A stretch of DNA of 64,000 bases from Streptomyces sp. WM6386 (GTDB lineage: Bacteria > Actinomycetota > Actinomycetes > Streptomycetales > Streptomycetaceae): NCBI RefSeq assembly GCF_000972385.1, contig NZ_JXTE01000013.1:1-64000 (forward strand). The letters are read 5' to 3'. The notes beneath the pieces are model-generated. The model was given only the letters and a program-made list of their open reading frames with translations, was not told where the DNA came from and did no database searches. Shown here in pieces: positions 1 to 8,611 of this stretch; positions within the stretch are counted from its first letter, which is position 1, and every line of letters begins with the position of its first letter. The translations under genes and the position numbers were made by a program.

Positions 1-132
1 GGGGCGGGCCAGCTCGGCGCGCATGAACAGCGCCAGCAGACCACCGATGCAGAAGAACGCGAACGACGTGACCAGATACAGCGTTCCGATCGTCTTGTGA
101 TCCGTGGTCGTCAGCCACTTCAGGTGCCTCAT
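1..132 (-). CDS. ctaD: Cytochrome c oxidase subunit I, N-terminal part (cut by window edge)
   Basis: The first 44 codons of a haem-copper oxidase subunit I, the membrane subunit that reduces oxygen and pumps protons. The visible protein begins [16 protein letters not shown], the conserved leader of actinobacterial subunit I, followed by the first membrane helix (about residues 17-37) and the MRAELARP motif. The start is the ATG at 132. Many Streptomyces CtaD proteins carry about 30 more residues before KWLTTTDHK, so this shorter form may be a second copy rather than the main oxidase gene; that is inference. It is transcribed divergently from the sigma factor gene, with about 105 bases between them. 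Confidence 0.9.
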   Translation of the reverse strand, partial: MRHLKWLTTTDHKTIGTLYLVTSFAFFCIGGLLALFMRAELARP

Positions 133-237
133 GCCCCGCCTGTGTCCGCGCCCGGCCCGGACGTCACACTTCAGGGACGCGACGAGAATCACGGAAAAGG
201 CTGTGACGATCCCGAGGGTGCCGGACACGAACGGAAC

Positions 238-777
238 ATGAGCGACGACGACGACTTCGCCGCTGCCTATCGCGAGCACTACTGGGCGGTCAGCCGCTAT
301 GTCGCGCGGCGACTGGACGGGCGTACGAGCGACGTGGAGGAAGTGGTGGCGGAGGTCTTCACCGTCGCCTGGCGCCGCCGGACCGACCTCCCGGACGCCC
401 CCCTGCCCTGGCTGTACGGGGTGGCACGGAACTGCCTGGCCAACGCGGTGCGCGGACAGGGGCGCCGGCGGCGACTGGTGGACCGGCTGGGCAACGACGA
501 CACGGCACACGGGCGGCACATCGAGGCCGGCCCCGACGTGGAGAGCCCCGGCGCCTGGGTGCACGACGCGCTGGCCCGGCTCTCCCCGGCCGACCAGGAG
601 GTGCTGCGGCTCACGGCCTGGGAGGAACTGGACACCGATGAGGTGGCGGTCGCCCTCGGCTGGGGCCGGCGGGCCGCGTCGATGCGGCTGCACCGCGCCC
701 GGCGCCGGCTGAGAGCCGAGATCGACCGCATGGGCCCCACGACCGCCGCCGCCCTGAAGGAGAACGGCCATGGCTGA
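238..777 (+). CDS. ECF-type RNA polymerase sigma factor
   Basis: A 179-residue sigma-70 family protein of the extracytoplasmic-function class, which directs RNA polymerase to a small set of promoters. Region 2 covers about residues 5-75 ([18 protein letters not shown] through [15 protein letters not shown]). Region 4 covers about 105-165 and includes [18 protein letters not shown] followed by the VAVALGW helix-turn-helix. The ATG at 238 ([16 protein letters not shown]) fits the family length; the frame stays open upstream but that part has no sigma homology. It overlaps the next gene by 8 bases, so the two are cotranscribed. No classical zinc-binding anti-sigma factor is adjacent; the downstream membrane protein is the likely partner, by position only. 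Confidence 0.88.
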   Translation: MSDDDDFAAAYREHYWAVSRYVARRLDGRTSDVEEVVAEVFTVAWRRRTDLPDAPLPWLYGVARNCLANAVRGQGRRRRLVDRLGNDDTAHGRHIEAGPDVESPGAWVHDALARLSPADQEVLRLTAWEELDTDEVAVALGWGRRAASMRLHRARRRLRAEIDRMGPTTAAALKENGHG

Positions 778-1660
778 CGAACTCGAACTCCTGCGCCGCG
801 CCAACCCGGTGCCGACCGACGGCCCCCACTTCGGCGAGGGCCCTCTCGACCACCACGCCGAGCGGCGGCTGAACCGGCTCATGCAGCAACGGACCTCCCG
901 CCGCCCCCGGCTGCTGTGGGGTCTGGCGGCCACGGCCGTCGTCGGCGCGCTGGTCGCGGCCCTGCTGTTCACCGACCAGACCACCGCGCCGGCGGTCGCC
1001 GCGCCCCGCCCGCTCGTCGTGCGGGCCGACTCCACCCCCGTATCCCTGGAAACCCTGGCAGCGCGGGCACGGGCGGCCGACGGCTCGGCCGAGCTCCGCA
1101 AGGGCACCCATGTGAAGTCCTGGAGCCTGGGGATGAGTGAGGACAAGCCTCCGATCACCTACCCGGAGGAGCGCATCGTGCGGTGGAACGCCGACGACAG
1201 CCACACGGTGATCATCGACGACGGCCACGACCGCACCACGCAGACCTATCCGCCCAGTTGGAGCGACGCCCCGCCGCAGTCGAAGCCCCCGCACGACGTC
1301 ACCCGTCTGCGCGCCTACCTCCAGGAAGCCACGTACACCGACACCGCACTGGACACCGGGCAGCTCCTCGACGGCGTCCGGGTGCTCCTCGACACCTGGC
1401 ACCTCGGTGCCCGTGAGTCCGCGACGGTGGCCGAGATGCTGGCGGACGCCGAGGGGCTCAAGCCCGTCGGACAGGTCACCGACCGGCTCGGGCGGCGCGG
1501 ACAGGCGTACGTGTACCAGCAGTCGGCCACCCGCCGGATGTTGATCATGGACCCGGCCACCGGCGCCGTACTCGGCCTGGAGACCACCTTCACCGAGGCG
1601 GATCCCGAGTACGGCGTCAAAGCCGGTGACGTCATGGACTACAGCGCCTGGATGCGCTGA
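770..1660 (+). CDS. CU044_5270 family membrane-anchored protein, sigma-factor partner
   Basis: A 296-residue protein with a cytosolic head of about 45 residues ([15 protein letters not shown]), one membrane helix at about residues 48-67 and a long extracytoplasmic domain. This layout and the opening motif match the actinobacterial CU044_5270 family, which is regularly found immediately after an ECF sigma gene. Its biochemical role is not established. The single-pass topology with a short cytosolic tail would suit a regulator that holds the sigma factor and senses conditions outside, but that is inference. Its ATG lies inside the last codons of the sigma gene, so the two are translationally coupled. 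It ends one base before the convergent folD stop. Confidence 0.8.
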   Translation: MADELELLRRANPVPTDGPHFGEGPLDHHAERRLNRLMQQRTSRRPRLLWGLAATAVVGALVAALLFTDQTTAPAVAAPRPLVVRADSTPVSLETLAARARAADGSAELRKGTHVKSWSLGMSEDKPPITYPEERIVRWNADDSHTVIIDDGHDRTTQTYPPSWSDAPPQSKPPHDVTRLRAYLQEATYTDTALDTGQLLDGVRVLLDTWHLGARESATVAEMLADAEGLKPVGQVTDRLGRRGQAYVYQQSATRRMLIMDPATGAVLGLETTFTEADPEYGVKAGDVMDYSAWMR

Positions 1661-1661
1661 G

Positions 1662-2510
1662 TCAGACCCCGAGCTGCCGGGCGGCCGCGTCGACCGTCTG
1701 CTCCAGCAGCGTGGCGATCGTCATCGGACCGACGCCGCCCGGCACCGGGGTGATCAGCGAGGCCCGCTCCGCGGCGGAGTCGAAGTCGACGTCACCGACG
1801 TTGCCCTCGTTGTAGCCGGCGTCGAGCACGACGGCGCCGGGTTTGATGTCCTGGCCCTTGATGAGCCGCGCCCGGCCCACGGCGGCGACGACGATGTCCG
1901 CCTCGCGGACGGCCGCGGACAGGTCCGCCGTGCGCGAGTGGCAGTACGTGACCGTCGCGTCGCGCGCGAGCAGCAGCATCCCGGCCGGCTTGCCGAGGAT
2001 CGCGCTGCGGCCGACGACCACGGCCCGCTTGCCGGACGGGTCGACGCCGTACTCGTCGAGCAGCCGCATGATCCCGCCGGGCGTGCACGACACGAAGCCC
2101 GGCAGACCGAAGCTCATCGTCGCGAACGAGGCGAAGGTGACGCCGTCGACGTCCTTCTCGGGCGCGATCGCCTCGAACGCGGCCCGCTCGTCGATGTGGT
2201 CGCCCATCGGATGCTGGAGCAGGATGCCGTGCACGGCGGGATCCGCGGAGAGCGCCTTGAGCGTGCCCACCAGTTCCTCGGTCGTGGTCGCCGCGGGCAG
2301 CTCCACGTGCCGGGAGGCGATACCGGCCTTGCGGCAGCGGTTCTGCTTCATCCGGACGTACGTCACGGAGGCGGGGTCCTCGCCGACCAGTACGGTCGCG
2401 AGACACGGTGTGCTGCCGGTGCGTTCGGTGAGGGCGGCGGCGCGCTTGCCGGTCTCCTCCACGATCCGCCGGGCGAGCGCCGTGCCGTCCATGAGCCGGG
2501 CCTGAGACAT
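1662..2510 (-). CDS. folD: Methylenetetrahydrofolate dehydrogenase / methenyltetrahydrofolate cyclohydrolase
   Basis: A bifunctional enzyme of one-carbon metabolism that oxidises 5,10-methylene-THF with NADP and hydrolyses the methenyl product to 10-formyl-THF. At 282 residues it has normal FolD length. Visible signatures are YVRMKQNRCRKAGI (the active-site Lys lies in the Y-x-x-x-K motif), the HGILLQHPM loop, and the Rossmann segment VVVGRSAILGKPAGMLL. It ends with PGGVGPMTIATLLEQTV, the C-terminal FolD signature. The ATG at 2510 follows an AGGAG ribosome site. A ZTP riboswitch occupies the leader, so expression should rise when the purine intermediate ZTP builds up under folate limitation. 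Confidence 0.96.
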   Translation of the reverse strand: MSQARLMDGTALARRIVEETGKRAAALTERTGSTPCLATVLVGEDPASVTYVRMKQNRCRKAGIASRHVELPAATTTEELVGTLKALSADPAVHGILLQHPMGDHIDERAAFEAIAPEKDVDGVTFASFATMSFGLPGFVSCTPGGIMRLLDEYGVDPSGKRAVVVGRSAILGKPAGMLLLARDATVTYCHSRTADLSAAVREADIVVAAVGRARLIKGQDIKPGAVVLDAGYNEGNVGDVDFDSAAERASLITPVPGGVGPMTIATLLEQTVDAAARQLGV

Positions 2511-2535
2511 GATCCACTCCTGGGCTGGTAGTCGG

Positions 2536-2610
2536 TTCGCCCAGGCGCACGGCAGCAGGTTCTGCGGACCGCTCCCCGGTGGTGCTCCACCTCAGCGCCA
2601 GTCACGGCCC
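2536..2610 (-). promoter_or_regulatory. ZTP (pfl) riboswitch upstream of folD
   Basis: Read on the minus strand, the folD leader contains GGGCCGTGACTGGCG, then a short variable part, ACCACCGGGGAGCG, a variable linker and GCCTGGGC. These are the conserved halves of the pfl/ZTP riboswitch: the first gives the P1/P2 internal loop and the CCGGGGAGCG-to-CGCCTGGGC pairing forms the pseudoknot that binds ZTP/ZMP. folD is one of the standard genes controlled by this RNA in actinobacteria. The element ends about 25 bases before the folD ribosome site, so control at translation initiation is plausible. The boundaries are approximate. Confidence 0.88.
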
Positions 2611-2666
2611 GCCATCACCCTAACCGAGCCCGCCCCTCGGCCGGGACCCCCTACGCCCTACGACGC

Positions 2667-3503
2667 TCAGGACCCGCTCTCCTGCGGCGGCGCCGTCGGA
2701 TCGACTCCGGCCAGGAACCCGGTCGCCTGGGCGTGGAGGTGGCCGGCGCCGATCGCCTCGGCCCAGCGGGCGATCTCCGTCGCCAGCGCGGTCGCGCCAC
2801 CCTCGTCACCCGTGTCCCGGGCCAGCACCGCCAGCAGCATCTGCTGGGTGAGCACACCGGGGACCATGCCCGCGCGTGCGCCCAGCGCGGTGGCCCGCTC
2901 CCAGCGCTCCAGGGCCCGCTCGTGTTCGCCGGCGTCGTGGTCGTGGTCACCGAGGTGCCGCAGCGCCTCGCGGACCAGCAGGTCGTCGCCCGATCCGCCG
3001 GCACGCAGGGCTGCCTCGTAGTGGGCGGGCGCCGCGGTGCGCTCGCCGAAGAGGTTGTCGGCGATCAGCCCCAGGTACATCGAGGCCCAGCCCCGCCGCA
3101 CCTCGTCGGGGGCGGCCTCGCGCAGGTCGTGTCCGCGGCGCCGGATCGCCACGAGTGCCTCCGGGTCCTTGCCCTCGGCGCCGTGCCGGGACGCGCCGTC
3201 GGGGCGGAACAGCCGCAGGTAGTCGTGGCGCAGCCGTACGAAGTCCAGGTCCCAGTCGTCGCCCGGTGATTCCTTCTCCGCCTGCTCGACGCGGGCGGCG
3301 GTGAGCCGCGTACCGCCGAACCAGTCGCTCTCCAGGGCGACTTCGGCCGCCGCCAGGGCGAGGCGCGCGCGGTCCTCGGGAGTGTCGCACGTCGTCGCGT
3401 CCAGCAGGCGCAGCGCCCGGTCCCACCGTCCCGCCAGCGACAAGTCCCTTGCGGAGGCGAGGAGTTCGTCGAGTTCGACGAAGGTGCTCGTGGTGTTCGT
3501 CAT
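2667..3503 (-). CDS. TPR-like helical repeat protein of unknown role
   Basis: A 278-residue soluble, alanine-rich, all-helical protein with no signal peptide or membrane segment. Several degenerate tetratricopeptide-like helix pairs can be seen, for example AGRWDRALRLLDATT (about residue 20), SMYLGLIADNLFGERTAAPAHYEAALRAGG (about 140-170) and GEHERALERWERATALGARAG (about 190-210). Proteins of this type usually act as scaffolds or ligand-binding modules; no catalytic motif is visible. It is divergent from a MarR regulator whose start lies only 19 bases away, so that regulator probably controls it. It could therefore be a target of the MarR protein or its partner. No specific function is assigned. 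Confidence 0.7.
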   Translation of the reverse strand: MTNTTSTFVELDELLASARDLSLAGRWDRALRLLDATTCDTPEDRARLALAAAEVALESDWFGGTRLTAARVEQAEKESPGDDWDLDFVRLRHDYLRLFRPDGASRHGAEGKDPEALVAIRRRGHDLREAAPDEVRRGWASMYLGLIADNLFGERTAAPAHYEAALRAGGSGDDLLVREALRHLGDHDHDAGEHERALERWERATALGARAGMVPGVLTQQMLLAVLARDTGDEGGATALATEIARWAEAIGAGHLHAQATGFLAGVDPTAPPQESGS

Positions 3504-3522
3504 GACAGGGGAAGGTAGTGAG

Positions 3523-4098
3523 ATGGAAAACCATCCACAAGAAAATCACTGCGCGGAGCGGATGACGCAGGACTCGGTCGACCGGCACGTCGCGCAGTGG
3601 TCGAAGGAACTCGCCTGGATGGACCCGGTCAAGGAGGCGATCTACGTGCGACTGGCGAAACTCGCCCGGCACATGTCCCAGGCGCGTCGCGACGTCCTCG
3701 ACTCCGACGGGCTGCGGCACTGGCAGTACAAGGTGCTGCTGACGCTGCGCCGGCATGGTCCGCCCTACACCGCGAGCCCCTCGGAGCTCGCCGACCGGCT
3801 GGGGCTGACGCGGGGTGCCCTGTCGGCACGGCTGGCGCCGCTGGAGGAGGCCGGGTGGATCGGCCGCACGCACGAGAGCGCCGACCGGCGAAGGGTGCTG
3901 GTCCGGCTCACCGACGCCGGATACGCCGCCTTCGAACAGCATGCGGCGGCGGAGGAAGCGGACGAGGTCGCGCTGCTCGCAGTACTGACCGCAGAAGAGC
4001 AACGGACACTGGCAGACCTGTTGCGGAAGCTGGTCGTGGCCGCGGAGAGCGGACCGGACGGGCCCGCACCGCGAAGGTCCAGCTCAGCCGAGTCGTGA
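3523..4098 (+). CDS. MarR-family transcriptional regulator
   Basis: A 191-residue winged-helix repressor-type protein. The winged helix spans about residues 75-140: the recognition helix region SPSELADRLGLTRGALSARLAPLEEAGWI is followed by the wing motif SADRRRVLVRLTDAGYAAFE with the conserved D-R-R of MarR proteins. Such proteins bind as dimers to palindromes and are released by small aromatic ligands. The ATG at 3523 has a GGGGAAGG site eight bases upstream; a second ATG at 3562 is possible. It is divergent from the TPR-like gene with a 19-base gap, so it most likely controls that gene and itself. Confidence 0.88.
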   Translation: MENHPQENHCAERMTQDSVDRHVAQWSKELAWMDPVKEAIYVRLAKLARHMSQARRDVLDSDGLRHWQYKVLLTLRRHGPPYTASPSELADRLGLTRGALSARLAPLEEAGWIGRTHESADRRRVLVRLTDAGYAAFEQHAAAEEADEVALLAVLTAEEQRTLADLLRKLVVAAESGPDGPAPRRSSSAES

Positions 4099-4122
4099 TC
4101 TGGACCTTCGGCAGTCGCCTCC

Positions 4123-4476
4123 CTACTCGTCCCATGCCTGGATCATGATCTGTTCGGCGATCTTGCCGTCGCGCAGCGTGATCATCGACTCGGCGAGGAC
4201 GCGCACCCCGTCCGCGTACCGGCAGCTCTCGCTGAACGCGACGGTGTCGCCGTCCACGACGCAGCGCTCCAGCTTGTGCGTCATCTCGCGGCTGTAGACG
4301 TCCTCGAGGAGTTCGCCGATCTCCTCGCGACCGTGCAGGACCCGTGGACTGCTGGGCTGGGTGTTGCGGTCCACGACGCGCAGTTCCGCGTCGTCCGCGT
4401 AGAGCGACAGCAGATTCGTCGCCGTGTTTCCCTCGATGCTCTGGCGCAGTGTCTCGGTGTTGAACGCGGTGCCCAT
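4123..4476 (-). CDS. SnoaL/NTF2-like small protein
   Basis: A 117-residue protein with the cone-shaped NTF2/SnoaL-like pattern: an N-terminal helix (ETLRQSIEGNTATNLLSLYADDAELRV), then alternating strands ending in ESMITLRDGKIAEQIMIQAWDE. The family contains isomerases, hydrolases and ligand-binding proteins. No diagnostic catalytic pair is clear here, so only the fold is called. The ATG at 4476 is preceded by a strong GGAGGT site, and this start gives the usual family length. It is convergent with the MarR gene and divergent from the small secreted protein gene. Confidence 0.75.
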   Translation of the reverse strand: MGTAFNTETLRQSIEGNTATNLLSLYADDAELRVVDRNTQPSSPRVLHGREEIGELLEDVYSREMTHKLERCVVDGDTVAFSESCRYADGVRVLAESMITLRDGKIAEQIMIQAWDE

Positions 4477-4648
4477 GGTTGACCTCCGGTGAAGGCCCGC
4501 GGTCGAAGGGGAGGGGGCCGCGAGGGCCTCTTCTTCGAGACTCCTCCGCCCCGCCGGGCTCGGCAAGCGCAACGGCGACACTCCGCCTGACGGGTGAGCG
4601 ACGCCCGGTGCCCGTGTCCGGCGCGGGCCCGTCGGCGTTGCTGAAAAC

Positions 4649-4942
4649 ATGATCTCCACTCGACGTATCGCCGCCGTCGTCGGTCTCGCCGTCGGCGTCA
4701 CCGGTCTCGCCGCCCCGCTGGCGAGCGCGGCTCCCGAGGACAAGGGCGCCGCCCCCCTGAGCCCGATGGCCATGCTGGACTCGCTCACCGTGAGCGACCT
4801 GCCCGCGGAGTACAAGGACGCGCTTCCGCGGCCCACCGCGCAGCTGGCGCAGCTGAACAAGCTGAACGACCTCCAGCAGCTGACCCAGGTGACCGACCTG
4901 GCCGCCCCCGTCACCCAGCTGCTGCCAGGTATCCAGTACTGA
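4649..4942 (+). CDS. Small secreted protein of unknown function
   Basis: A 97-residue precursor with a Sec signal peptide: ISTRR at the N-terminus, a hydrophobic core at about residues 7-22, and an Ala-x-Ala type cleavage site near ASA|APEDK (about 28). The mature part of about 70 residues is rich in Leu, Gln and Pro (LAQLNKLNDLQQLTQVTDL) and looks amphipathic. It has no cysteines and no recognised domain. The ribosome site before the ATG is weak. A strong GC hairpin 25 bases after the stop ends the transcript. Proteins of this type are common in Streptomyces; no function is assigned. Confidence 0.7.
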   Translation: MISTRRIAAVVGLAVGVTGLAAPLASAAPEDKGAAPLSPMAMLDSLTVSDLPAEYKDALPRPTAQLAQLNKLNDLQQLTQVTDLAAPVTQLLPGIQY

Positions 4943-4966
4943 TCGACACGCGTACGTCCACACCGA

Positions 4967-5008
4967 GGGCCGCCCGGCCACCAGAAATCAAGCACGGCCG
5001 GGCGGCCC
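4967..5008 (+). terminator. Strong GC hairpin terminator
   Basis: A perfect 13-bp inverted repeat (GGGCCGCCCGGCC at 4967-4979 with its complement at 4996-5008) and a 16-base loop, starting 24 bases after the stop of the small secreted protein gene. There is no U-tract, as is usual in Streptomyces. Confidence 0.8.
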
Positions 5009-5087
5009 TTGACATTGTTGCCGGTTGAACAGAGCATGCGCTTAGAAATGAATCTTGGTTCACGTGGCGAACAAAGAGGTCCGCATC

Positions 5088-6548
5088 ATGCCCATCACGC
5101 GCGAACTGTTCATCGGCGGTAAGGACGAGCCCGCCGCCTCCGGCCGTAGGGCGCAGGACGTCAACCCCTACACGGGCGAGGTGTATGCGACCGTCGCGGC
5201 CGCGGGCACCGAGGACGTACGGCGGGCCGTGGACGCGGCCGACGCGGCGTTCCCCGAGTGGGCCGAGCTGGCCCCGTTCGCCCGGCGCGCGATTCTGCTG
5301 AAGGCCGCCGACCTCCTCGACGGCAAGGGCGACCAGGTCGCCGAACTGATGGCCCACGAGGCAGGCGGAACCAGGCCGTGGGCGCACTTCAACGTCTACC
5401 TCGCCGCGAACATGCTGCGCGAGGCCGCCGCCGCCGTGACGGCCCCGCGCGGCGAGGTCCTCACCGCCCAGGAGCAGGGCGCGCTGGGCCTCGCGGTCCG
5501 TGAACCCGTGGGTGTCGTCGCGGCGTTCGCGCCGTGGAACGCGCCCGTCATCCTCGGAGTACGGGCGGTCGCGGCGCCGCTGGCCGCCGGCAACACCGTC
5601 GTCGTCAAGGCGAGCGAGGACGCGCCGATCGCGTGCGGCCTGTTCGTGGCCGACGTGCTGCGCGAGGCCGGGCTGCCGGACGGGGTGCTCAACGTCGTCA
5701 CCAACGCCCGTGAGGACGCGGCCGAGATCGCCGAGGCGCTGATCGCCGACCCGCGCGTCCGCGCGGTGAACTTCACCGGCTCCACCAATGTGGGCCGGAT
5801 CATCGGCGAGCACGCGGCCCGTCATCTCAAGCCCGCCGTACTGGAGTTGGGCGGCAAGAACTCCGTCATCGTGCTCGACGACGCGGACGTGGACTACGCC
5901 GTGGACGCCGTCACCTTCAGCGTGTTCATGAACGCCGGACAGATCTGCATGTCCGGCGACCGGATCCTCGTCCACGAGTCGCTGGCCGAGGAGTTCACCC
6001 GGAAGTTCACCGCCAAGACGGCCTCGCTGCAGGCCGGTGACCCGAACCACCCGCACACCGTGGTCGGGCCGCTCGTCGCCGCCTCCGCCGCGCAGCGCGT
6101 GGCCGCTCTGGTCGAGGACGCCGTCGCCAAGGGCGCGAAGGTCCTCACCGGCGGTGGGAAGCCCGACGGAGCGGTGCACCCGGCGACCGTGCTCACCGAT
6201 GTGCCGAAGGACGCCGAGATCTACCACGCCGAGGCGTTCGGGCCGGTCTGCGTGGTCGAGACGTTCTCCGACGACGACGCCGCCGTGGCCGTCGCCAACG
6301 ACACGGAGAACGGTCTGACCTGCGGCATCATCACCGAGAACGCCACCCACGGACTGGCCGTCGCCCGCGGTGTCCGTACCGGCATCGTGCACATCAACGA
6401 CCAGTCGGTGGCCGACGAGCCGCAGGCGCCCTTCGGTGGCTTCAAGGCCTCCGGATACGGCCGCTTCGGCGGGCGCTGGGGCCTCGAGGCCTTCTCCAAC
6501 ACCCGCTGGGTGACCATCGCCACCCAGCAGGCGCACTTCCCGTTCTAG
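5088..6548 (+). CDS. Aldehyde dehydrogenase (benzaldehyde/vanillin dehydrogenase-like)
   Basis: A 486-residue NAD(P)-dependent aldehyde dehydrogenase that oxidises aldehydes to carboxylic acids. Visible elements are AFAPWNAP (about residue 148), NTVVVKASEDAP (cofactor-binding Lys), NFTGSTNVGRII (nucleotide-binding loop), ELGGKN with the catalytic Glu, and NAGQICMSGDRILV with the catalytic Cys. Near the end is APFGGFKASGYGRFGG. The sequence most resembles the aromatic aldehyde branch, but substrate is inference. The ATG at 5088 follows AAAGAGG with good spacing; an upstream TTG would add 11 residues. It is convergent with the broken decarboxylase, the two stops overlapping by four bases. Confidence 0.92.
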   Translation: MPITRELFIGGKDEPAASGRRAQDVNPYTGEVYATVAAAGTEDVRRAVDAADAAFPEWAELAPFARRAILLKAADLLDGKGDQVAELMAHEAGGTRPWAHFNVYLAANMLREAAAAVTAPRGEVLTAQEQGALGLAVREPVGVVAAFAPWNAPVILGVRAVAAPLAAGNTVVVKASEDAPIACGLFVADVLREAGLPDGVLNVVTNAREDAAEIAEALIADPRVRAVNFTGSTNVGRIIGEHAARHLKPAVLELGGKNSVIVLDDADVDYAVDAVTFSVFMNAGQICMSGDRILVHESLAEEFTRKFTAKTASLQAGDPNHPHTVVGPLVAASAAQRVAALVEDAVAKGAKVLTGGGKPDGAVHPATVLTDVPKDAEIYHAEAFGPVCVVETFSDDDAAVAVANDTENGLTCGIITENATHGLAVARGVRTGIVHINDQSVADEPQAPFGGFKASGYGRFGGRWGLEAFSNTRWVTIATQQAHFPF

Positions 6549-7749
6549 GGCCGCGTGGTGACCTCCGGCCCGGCGTCCAGGAAGTGGAAGCCGGGCCGGG
6601 GGTGCATCAGGAAGTCGTGGTGGGAGATGTTCCACGCGTAGGCACCCGCCAGCGCGAACACCACCCGGTCAGCGGCCCGCAGCCCCGATGCGGGGACCCG
6701 GCGGGCGAGGACGTCCTTCGGTGTGCACAACTGCCCGGCCGGCGTGACGTGTTCGCCCTCGGCCGCCGGTCGCGGCCACGGGTGCGGCCAGCCGTCCACC
6801 TTCAGGACCGAGCAGGGCTGGTCGTGGCCCTTCGTCGCCGGGGTCCGCAGATGGTGGGTGGCACCCCGGACCACACCGAACTCCTCGCCGTGGCTGCGCT
6901 TCACGTCCAGCACCTCCGTGGCGTACCAGCCGCAGTACGCCGTCATCGCCCGCCCCGGCTCGATGCGCAGCGTCAACTCCGGGTGCTCCGCGGTGAGTCG
7001 GGCGAGCCCCTCGCCGTACGCCGCCCAGTCGAAGCGCCGGTCCGGGTCCGCGTAGTCGACGTCCATATACCGCCGCCGACATTGACCTCCGCGACCGGGA
7101 CCCCGAGTCCGGTGGCCCAGGCCACGATCGCCTCGGCCACCGCGAGCTGTTCCGGCGTTTCGAGACCGCTGGCCAAGTGGGCGTGTACGCCCCGCAGTTC
7201 GAGGTGCGGGCAGGTACCGTCCGTGAGCGCGCGGACCACCTCCAGAGCCTGGGACGGGTCCATGCCGAACGGTGTCGGACGCCCGCCCATCGCCAGCGAA
7301 CTGCCCGCCAGCGAACCGTCGGACGGGGCGAGGTTGACCCGCGCCAGCACCGCGACACGCCGCCCCGCCCGCCGCGCCAGCTCGCCCAGCATCCGCAGCT
7401 CGTGCACGCTCTCGACGTGGAAGCGCTCGACCCTCTGCTCCAGAGCGGCCGTCACCTCGGCCGGCGTCTTGCCGGGGCCGCCGAAGGCCAGCGGACGCCC
7501 CGGCACCGCCTTGGCCACATGGGCGAGTTCACCGCCCGAGGAGACCTCGTAGCCGTCCACGTACGGACCGAGCGAGGCGAGGATCTCCGGCTCGGGGTTG
7601 GCCTTGGCGGCGTAGTACAGCTCGACCCGCTCGGGAAGAGCGGACCGTACGGCGGCGGCGTGTGTCCGCAGCGCCGCCAAGTCGTAGAGGTATGCGGGCA
7701 GTCCGGCCGACGTGAGGGCGAGGGCGCGGTCGTGGACGGCAGGGGTCAT
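6545..7749 (-). pseudogene. PLP-dependent decarboxylase of a siderophore pathway, frameshifted
   Basis: A fold-III PLP decarboxylase (ornithine/diaminopimelate decarboxylase superfamily, SbnH-like) that normally supplies a diamine precursor for NIS siderophores. The first part (start ATG at 7749) shows YYAAKANPEPEILASLG with the PLP lysine, then FGGPGKTPAE and VRALTDGTCPHLELRGVHAHLASG. It runs to VAEVNVGGGI near 7068 and then loses frame. The second part resumes in another frame as DVDYADPDRRFDWAAYGEGLARL and continues through LRIEPGRAMTAYCGWY to the stop at 6545. At the break the strand reads GGTATATGG where GGTATGG would restore GGG-M-D-VDYAD, so a two-base AT duplication (7064-7069) is the likely lesion. 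The start overlaps the upstream siderophore-synthetase stop (ATGA). Without resequencing, a base-calling error cannot be excluded. Confidence 0.85.
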
Positions 7750-8135
7750 CGGGTGCTCCCGGTCAGGATGTCCTCGGCGAGCGGGGACGGCAGACGGACG
7801 TAACCGGCCTCGCGGTCGGCCTTGCGCTCCCAGCGGGTCAGCAGGTTCGCCTTCGCGGGCAGCGGTACGCCGGCGAGCAGGGCGGAGAGGCGGGGCGGGC
7901 AGCCGAGCCGGTCGGCGTACGAGCGGAGCGTCGAGCGGACGCGGCCCCACAGCTCGGCCTCCGCCTCCGGGTGCAGATCGGCCAGGGCGGCGAGCAGCTC
8001 CGCGATGTGGTTGACCAGAAGGCAGTAGACGACCCGGTCCCAGCCGCGTTGCGTGTTCGTCCAGTCGGCTCCTCGTCGGAGAGGCCGGACAGGATGATGT
8101 CCCGCGCTCGCGGCGGGAGTGTCGAGAAACCGGCT
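7746..8135 (-). pseudogene. 3' remnant of an IucA/IucC-type NIS siderophore synthetase
   Basis: Only about 130 C-terminal residues of a protein that normally has about 550-600. The recognisable part starts at TNTQRGWDRVVYCLLVNHIAELL and ends with PLPAKANLLTRWERKADREAGYVRLPSPL, the conserved C-terminus of IucA/IucC-family synthetases, which condense carboxylates with amines or alcohols to make siderophores. The N-terminal ATP-binding domain is missing. Just upstream, around 8080, a segment in another frame (ARDIILSGLSDEE) may belong to the same gene, which would mean a further frameshift; a stop then closes that frame near 8140. Its stop overlaps the start of the broken decarboxylase, so the two once formed an operon. 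Confidence 0.75.
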
Positions 8136-8258
8136 GATCGTCAGGAGAGTCAAGAGCCGGCCGCAGAGTGAGGCCTCTTCCCGATGGCGTGCCGCAGACA
8201 GCCTGCCCGGGACGGGCAGGAGTCGTGCCGGCGCCGGCCGGAGCCACCCGGTGAATGA

Positions 8259-8573
8259 TCAACCGGTCACGCGGTCGAGGCGGTCCGGCAGGTCGAAGAC
8301 CGTGTCCAGCCGATGATGCGGCGGGACGGACGCCGTGTCCTGCGGATCGATCAGGAGCGCCTCCATGCCCATGCGGCGCGGACCGACGTAGTCGGCCTCG
8401 TAGGAGTCACCGATGAACCACACGTCGTGGGCGGGGACCCCCAGTTGACGCATCGCCGCCTGACAGATGTCCGCGTGGGGTTTGCGCCTGCCCACGTCCA
8501 CGGAGAGCACGACGGCGTCCATGGCGTCGAGCACCCCCATCGCGGAGAGATGGGTGGGACGGAGCCTGATCAT
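8259..8573 (-). pseudogene. C-terminal fragment of a HAD-family hydrolase
   Basis: About 104 residues matching the second half of a haloacid-dehalogenase-like phosphatase: DAVVLSVDVGRRKPHADI contains the conserved Lys-Pro motif, and VWFIGDSYEADYVGPRRMGM is motif IV with GDS and the acidic residues. The nucleophile motif DxDxT and the cap domain are absent. An in-frame TAG lies 11 codons before the first ATG, so the N-terminal half cannot be upstream in this frame. It sits between the siderophore-synthetase remnant and the ABC exporter, in a strip where every gene is damaged. A free-standing short protein is possible but would lack the catalytic aspartate. Confidence 0.7.
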
Positions 8574-8611
8574 GCGGGGATCCTGCCGGACCGCGCGCCG
8601 GCGCTACGCGC

